DNA from: Latilactobacillus fragifolii
GTDB taxonomy: Bacteria > Bacillota > Bacilli > Lactobacillales > Lactobacillaceae
Direction of reading: 5' to 3'
NCBI RefSeq assembly: GCF_905332535.1
Contig: NZ_CAJOCF010000003.1
Span: forward strand, 1-64,000
Length of the DNA: 64,000 nt
Shown: piece after piece, positions 59,879 through 64,000 of the stretch
How positions within the stretch are numbered: position 1 is the stretch's first letter
Layout: every line of letters begins with the position of its first letter
Program-made: the position numbers and the translations under genes
The notes under the pieces: generated by a model
Databases searched by the model: none
What the model was told of the DNA's origin: nothing
Seen by the model: only the letters and a program-made list of their open reading frames with translations

Positions 59879-60714
59879 TTCTGGCCTCCTTTTTTGAAGC
59901 CATCAACAAATTCTTGTAAGAGACTCGGTTTGTTTTCCTCTTGGGTAATCAAATGCGAGTTGAAGTACTTCATATAATCATCACGGCTTAAATCACGCAT
60001 TAACTCGTTATTGCGCGTTAATGTGACGCCACCAGTTTCTTCAGAAACTACAATCGTCAAGGCATCCGTTACCTCACTAATCCCAACGGCTGCCCGATGT
60101 CTGGTCCCTAATTCTTTGGGGATTAAATTACTCTCTGAAAGTGGTAGGTATGCGGCCGCAACAGCAATCTTGTCGTCGCGAATAATGACAGCCCCATCAT
60201 GTAATGGTGTATTCGGAATGAAGATGTTAATTAATAACTCACCCGTTACATCCGCATCCAAATGAATCCCTGTTTCGATGTAATCTTCCAAACCGGTATT
60301 CATTTGGATTGTAATTAGCGCTCCGATGCGTCGTTTCGACATATACTGAATTGACTTATCGAGTGCTTTAATTAAATTATTTTCTTGTTCAATCTTAGGA
60401 TTAACGCCACGGCGTAATAACGATCCACGACCGATATGTTCCAGACCACGTCTAATTTCGGGTTGAAAAATAACAATCAGTGCAATCACAATCCAACTGA
60501 TAAATTGATCCATAATGTATGAAACAGTTCGTAGACCAATGTACCAACTGATAACCTTAATCAGCGCAATCACAATAATCCCTTTAAACAATTGGACGGC
60601 TTTGGTACCGCGAATCAACATGATTAATTTATACACAAAATACCAAACAACAATAATGTCTAGCACATTTGCGAGCATCCGCCACGTTAATAATTGTGAC
60701 CATTCAAATGACAT
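59875..60714 (-). CDS. cdaA: Diadenylate cyclase CdaA
   Basis: Makes c-di-AMP from two ATP, a key signal for potassium and osmotic control and cell-wall stability. 279 residues: three N-terminal membrane helices (IIVVWYFVYKLIMLI, LFKGIIVIALIKVISWYIGL, FISWIVIALIVIF) and the DAC domain with the catalytic DGA (around residue 174, in HDGAVIIRD) and RHR (around 205, in GTRHRAAVGISEV). ATG 60714 is chosen because GGAGG lies seven bases upstream; a longer frame from 60762 is not supported. First gene of the cda operon. Confidence 0.96.
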   Translation of the reverse strand: MSFEWSQLLTWRMLANVLDIIVVWYFVYKLIMLIRGTKAVQLFKGIIVIALIKVISWYIGLRTVSYIMDQFISWIVIALIVIFQPEIRRGLEHIGRGSLLRRGVNPKIEQENNLIKALDKSIQYMSKRRIGALITIQMNTGLEDYIETGIHLDADVTGELLINIFIPNTPLHDGAVIIRDDKIAVAAAYLPLSESNLIPKELGTRHRAAVGISEVTDALTIVVSEETGGVTLTRNNELMRDLSRDDYMKYFNSHLITQEENKPSLLQEFVDGFKKGGQK

Positions 60715-60745
60715 AGGTAACCTCCATCCAAAAAATTCTGTGTCT

Positions 60746-60754
60746 ATTATACCA
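60746..60754 (-). promoter_or_regulatory. Promoter of cdaA-cdaR-glmM
   Basis: An extended -10, TGGTATAAT, lies 32 bases before the start codon. I see no good -35 box, which is tolerated with an extended -10. No terminator is visible after potD, so read-through from pot is possible. Confidence 0.55.
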
Positions 60755-60782
60755 TGAACCATTTCAATCTGCTCATTGTACT

Positions 60783-61850
60783 TTAATGCTGCATTTTAAA
60801 CTCTAAAAATAAATCATTATACCGGCCAACCGCAGTTGGTGCTAAATCTTTATAAACTTGTAACCGCTCAATCACCTTTTGACTTGGATAATAGCCCGGA
60901 TTGTTGCGCGTTGCTGCTGGTAATAATGCTTTAGCTGGTATATTGGGCGTTGAATAGCCGATATATTCGGCGTTTTGAGCCGCATTTTTAGGCGCTAACA
61001 TAAAGTTTAAGAAAGCATAGGCTGCCTTTTCATGTTTGGCTGTCTTGGGAATCACTAAATTGTCAAACCATAAATTGCTACCCTCTTCGGGAATGACATA
61101 GTGCAAATGGGGATTGTTAGCCAACATTTCGGCTGCTTCACCAGACCAGGTCACAGCAACACTCGCTTCATTTTGAACCATGTACATCTTAATTTCATCA
61201 GCCACAATCGCTTTGACATTTGGGGCCATCTGATCAAGCTTATCCTTGGCTGCCCTTAAAACGACTGGATTCGTACTATTGACAGACTGGCCATTTTCAA
61301 TTAATCCGACGGCCATCATATCCCGGGCACTATCAACCACCATAATCTGCCCGCGATAATCAGGGGACCAAAGATCAGACCAATGCGTCAACGGCTGCTT
61401 CACTAATTGATCGTTATAGATAATCCCTAACGTCCCCCAGAAATAAGGCAGCGAATACTTATTTCCCGGATCAAATGGTTGATTCAAAAAATCCTTGCCA
61501 ATGTTCTGATAACCGATTAGGCGCTGATGATCAATCGGTTTAAGTAAGTTCGCTTTGCGCATCTTTTCAATCATATACTCACTAGGGACAGCTAAGTCAT
61601 AAGCTGTTCCACCTTGTTTAATCTTCGTGTACATCGCTTCATTACTATCAAATGTCTCGACTGACACATGATAACCCGTTTGCTTTTCAAACTTTTTAAT
61701 GAGCGCTGGGTCGATATAATCGCCCCAATTATACAATGTTAACGTGTTACTCTTCGTATAACCTTGTGATTTTTGTAATTCAACCGTCCCAAACCAAAGG
61801 GCTGCACAGACCACTAAAATCGCTAAAGTGATGCGTCCTAATTTATTCAT
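60783..61850 (-). CDS. potD: Spermidine/putrescine ABC transporter substrate-binding protein
   Basis: Extracellular binding protein of 355 residues. The N-terminal signal anchor ITLAILVVCAALWFGTVEL carries no lipobox Cys, so it is probably held by an uncleaved helix. The PotD/SBP type 8 body begins TLYNWGDYIDPALIKKFEKQTG, with AYDLAVPSEYMIEKM, and YFWGTLGIIYND. It binds polyamines and delivers them to PotBC. Last gene of potABCD; stop lies 69 bases before cdaA. Confidence 0.93.
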   Translation of the reverse strand: MNKLGRITLAILVVCAALWFGTVELQKSQGYTKSNTLTLYNWGDYIDPALIKKFEKQTGYHVSVETFDSNEAMYTKIKQGGTAYDLAVPSEYMIEKMRKANLLKPIDHQRLIGYQNIGKDFLNQPFDPGNKYSLPYFWGTLGIIYNDQLVKQPLTHWSDLWSPDYRGQIMVVDSARDMMAVGLIENGQSVNSTNPVVLRAAKDKLDQMAPNVKAIVADEIKMYMVQNEASVAVTWSGEAAEMLANNPHLHYVIPEEGSNLWFDNLVIPKTAKHEKAAYAFLNFMLAPKNAAQNAEYIGYSTPNIPAKALLPAATRNNPGYYPSQKVIERLQVYKDLAPTAVGRYNDLFLEFKMQH

Positions 61851-61851
61851 C

Positions 61852-62661
61852 TTAAGCCCTCGCTTTCCGTTTACGCCGTGCTTTTTGGGCTTGGCTTCTT
61901 TGATTCAATAAATAATAGCCAGCCACAAGAATTAAGGAGAAGACAAACATCAAGGCAGATAACGCATTGATTTCCAGACTAATCCCCTGACGCGCTCTTG
62001 AATAGATTTCAACGGAGAGCGTTTCAAAGCCATTTCCAGTGACAAAGAAGGTCACGGCAAAATCATCTAACGAATAGGTGAAAGCCATGAAAAAGCCCGC
62101 AAAAATACCGGAACTAATGTACGGTAAAATGACTTTACGTAAAACTTGCCAGTCAGTTGCTCCTAAATCACGTGCCGCATCTACCAATGCTGGCCGCATT
62201 TCATTTAACTTCGGCAAAACCATCAAGACGACAATCGGAATTGAAAAGGCGATATGACTCAATAAAACTGACCCAAAGCCTAAGCCAAAACCTAAGAACG
62301 TGAAAAAGATTAAAAAACTTGCCCCAATAATGACATCGGGTGAAACCATTAAAATATTGTTAAGCGATAAAATCATATTGCGCACACGCCGACGCTTCGT
62401 CGAATAAATCCCCAACGCACCAAACGTTCCCACGATTGTCGCACACAAAGATGATAGAATCGCGATTAATAATGTTTGTAACACAATTTCAATCATTCGT
62501 GTATCTTCAAATAAGGCCTGGTAATTGGCCCAAGTAAAAGACTTGAAGCCATTCATGTTATCGCCACTGCTAAATGAATAGAAAATCAAATAGAAAATCG
62601 GCGCATACAATAAGGCGAGGATAAGCACTAACCAAATATTTTGCCATTTCCATTTTTTCAT
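61852..62661 (-). CDS. potC: Polyamine ABC transporter permease PotC
   Basis: Inner-membrane permease of 269 residues with six helices. The N-terminal half contains IFYLIFYSFSSGDNMNGF; the EAA-loop consensus (for contact with PotA) is ALVDAARDLGATDWQVLRKVILPYI. It ends with a basic tail (KARRKRKARA). It overlaps potB by four bases and is separated from potD by one base, so the three are one operon. Confidence 0.95.
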   Translation of the reverse strand: MKKWKWQNIWLVLILALLYAPIFYLIFYSFSSGDNMNGFKSFTWANYQALFEDTRMIEIVLQTLLIAILSSLCATIVGTFGALGIYSTKRRRVRNMILSLNNILMVSPDVIIGASFLIFFTFLGFGLGFGSVLLSHIAFSIPIVVLMVLPKLNEMRPALVDAARDLGATDWQVLRKVILPYISSGIFAGFFMAFTYSLDDFAVTFFVTGNGFETLSVEIYSRARQGISLEINALSALMFVFSLILVAGYYLLNQRSQAQKARRKRKARA

Positions 62662-63473
62662 CTGTTAGTCACCTTCTTCTTCGCTTTTTGCTCCCCGGTT
62701 ACCAACATGATTAACCCCATGGCAACGATGAGGACCACCCCGATGGTCGAGCCCATTCCCCAGTTCATTGTCGTAAGGAAGTGTTCTTCAATCGCCGTCC
62801 CCAGGGTAATCACCCGATTTCCCCCAATTAGACGCGTCAGCATAAATAATGATAATGATGGAATAAAAATGGCCTGAATGCCGGCTTTAACCCCAGCCAT
62901 GGTCAACGGTAAGATAACTTTAATAAAGGTTTGCCAATTACTGGCACCAAGGTCACGGCTTGCGTTGACCAATGATGGATTTAGTTCTTCTAAACTGTTA
63001 AAAATCGGCAAAATCATAAATGGAATTTCAATATAAGTCGCCACCACTAAGAAACTGAAATTCGTAAATAAAATCTGCTGTGGCCCAATTCCAAACCATT
63101 CTAAGAAATGATTAATGGCGCCATCTTGACTAAAAATACCAATAAACGCATAAGCTTTCAGTAATAAGTTAATCCATGTCGGTAATATAATTAATAAAAG
63201 CCACAATTGCTTATGTTTGGTTTGATGTAGCCAATAAGCCGTTGGATAACTAATTAATAGCGTCACTAGCGTAATTAAAAATGCATACCATAACGAATTT
63301 AATGTCATCTTCAAGTAAGTACCTGATTGAAAATAAGTCGTATAGTTAGCCAATGTCGCGTGCCCATTGATATCAAAGAAGGACTGATACACAATCAGCG
63401 CGACTGGTGCAAGAACGAATAAAATTAACCAGAGGGCATATGGTAAGTAGTATAACCATTGTTTTTTACGCAA
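62658..63473 (-). CDS. potB: Polyamine ABC transporter permease PotB
   Basis: Inner-membrane permease of 271 residues with six helices, the partner of PotC. The segment YLPYALWLILFVLAPVALIVYQSFF starts it (split in two halves by a short loop), and the EAA loop reads SLVNASRDLGASNWQTFIKVILPL. It is located five bases after potA. The order potA-B-C-D is the standard one in Firmicutes. Confidence 0.95.
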   Translation of the reverse strand: MRKKQWLYYLPYALWLILFVLAPVALIVYQSFFDINGHATLANYTTYFQSGTYLKMTLNSLWYAFLITLVTLLISYPTAYWLHQTKHKQLWLLLIILPTWINLLLKAYAFIGIFSQDGAINHFLEWFGIGPQQILFTNFSFLVVATYIEIPFMILPIFNSLEELNPSLVNASRDLGASNWQTFIKVILPLTMAGVKAGIQAIFIPSLSLFMLTRLIGGNRVITLGTAIEEHFLTTMNWGMGSTIGVVLIVAMGLIMLVTGEQKAKKKVTNR

Positions 63474-63478
63474 TTGCT

Positions 63479-64000
63479 CTAGTCCTCCTCTTCATAACTT
63501 TCAAGGCGAGCATCGAAATCTTCTTCTGATTCACCAAAACGCATAATATGCACGTCTTCCGGTTCAAAGAATAATCCAACGCGTTGCCCATCTTGGGCCG
63601 GGTTGGTTGAATGAATCAACCACCGATTTTGATCCGCATCATAAGCCGTAATTTCATAATAGTCACCACGGAATAACTGCGTATCAACTGTCACCACTAA
63701 TTGTCCTTGGTCAACGGCGACAATGTCAAGATCTTCAGGACGAAGAACCACTTCAACCGCTTCGTTGACCCGCATCCCAGCATCAGCACATTCAAATTGC
63801 TTGCCCACCATTTCCACTTGATAATCAGCGACCATTTTTCCTGGGAGGATGTTACTTTCCCCGATAAAATCGGCCACAAAATGATTAATTGGTTCGTCAT
63901 AAATATCGACTGGCGTGCCACTTTGCAACACTCGTCCTTCGTTCATGATAAAAATTTCATCACTCATCGCTAAGGCTTCTTCTTGATCGTGCGTCACAAA
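63479..64000 (-). CDS. potA: Polyamine ABC transporter ATPase PotA, C-terminal part (cut by window end)
   Basis: Only the last ~174 residues lie in the window; the gene continues beyond base 64000. The visible part starts [19 protein letters not shown], which is the H-loop region (His switch) of the ABC domain. It continues with [20 protein letters not shown] and the TOBE-like regulatory domain ([11 protein letters not shown], then [11 protein letters not shown]). The Walker motifs lie outside. It energises uptake by PotBC. Ends five bases before potB. Confidence 0.95.
   Translation of the reverse strand, partial: FVTHDQEEALAMSDEIFIMNEGRVLQSGTPVDIYDEPINHFVADFIGESNILPGKMVADYQVEMVGKQFECADAGMRVNEAVEVVLRPEDLDIVAVDQGQLVVTVDTQLFRGDYYEITAYDADQNRWLIHSTNPAQDGQRVGLFFEPEDVHIMRFGESEEDFDARLESYEEED

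Noticed and set aside
1-64000. CRISPR arrays, insertion sequences, prophage or conjugation modules
   Set aside because: No regularly spaced repeats, transposases, integrases or phage genes were seen. The TraX-like protein stands alone and does not mark a conjugative element.

Overview
The window reads as a chromosomal segment of a low-GC Gram-positive lactic acid bacterium of the Lactobacillaceae. The gene content and the tmRNA tag (ANNNNSYAVAA) fit Latilactobacillus (L. sakei/L. curvatus group) best; that species call is inference from family knowledge, not from a search. There is no phage, plasmid, insertion sequence or CRISPR array. Genes are closely packed, with strong intrinsic terminators between convergent units.

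Layout. 1-1.3 kb: 3' end of galE, a DUF1304 membrane protein and a YbjQ-type protein. 1.5-5.5 kb: a complete cell-surface complex operon of the csc type (two WxL proteins, a DUF916/DUF3324 membrane-anchored protein, a small LPxTG-like protein), with an internal attenuator-like hairpin. 6-10 kb: a small membrane protein, lepA, small hypothetical genes and a TraX-like membrane protein. 10.3 kb: ssrA (tmRNA). 10.7-17.2 kb: the late competence operon comGA-GG followed by a YtxK-type methylase and ackA, with an internal promoter carrying a cre-like site. 17-25 kb: yebC, vanZ-like, tRNA-Ala(CGC), a cytochrome b5-like protein, a YeiH/LysR/MATE locus, a DUF915 hydrolase and a pseudouridine synthase. 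25-31 kb: two flavin oxidoreductases, glnRA with a GlnR box, a methionine gamma-lyase-like protein and miaA. 31-34.5 kb: a rhodanese-like protein, glcK, yqgQ, a rhomboid-fold protein, 5-FCL and rpmG. 34.6-45 kb: a class B PBP, YfhO, an Na+/H+ antiporter, murB, exoA, a DnaQ-like exonuclease and an EamA transporter. 45-51 kb: tsaE, pta, ung, a Cof phosphatase, a LURP-one-like protein, DUF554 and a GNAT. 51-55 kb: an apparent vitamin B6 locus (MocR regulator, TIM-barrel protein, kinase, ECF S component). 55-61 kb: glmS and the cdaA-cdaR-glmM operon. 60.8-64 kb: potABCD, with potA cut by the window end.

How they work together. Pta and AckA form the acetyl-phosphate/acetate branch; GlmS, GlmM and MurB feed the cell wall, and CdaA/CdaR make and control c-di-AMP beside GlmM. 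GlnR/GlnA govern nitrogen assimilation. The ComG proteins build the DNA-uptake pseudopilus.

Most of the window is ordinary core genome. The points most worth a second look are: a candidate ~150-nt RNA between a polymerase-like exonuclease and an EamA transporter; a rhomboid-fold protein without its catalytic Ser/His and a rhodanese-like protein without any cysteine; a 35-bp near-perfect palindrome plus direct repeats in the MocR/kinase divergent region; three NagR(dre)-like sites before glmS; a cre-like site inside the ackA-side promoter; two promoters sharing one -35 box on opposite strands; and decayed gene remnants at 5.7 and 45.5 kb.
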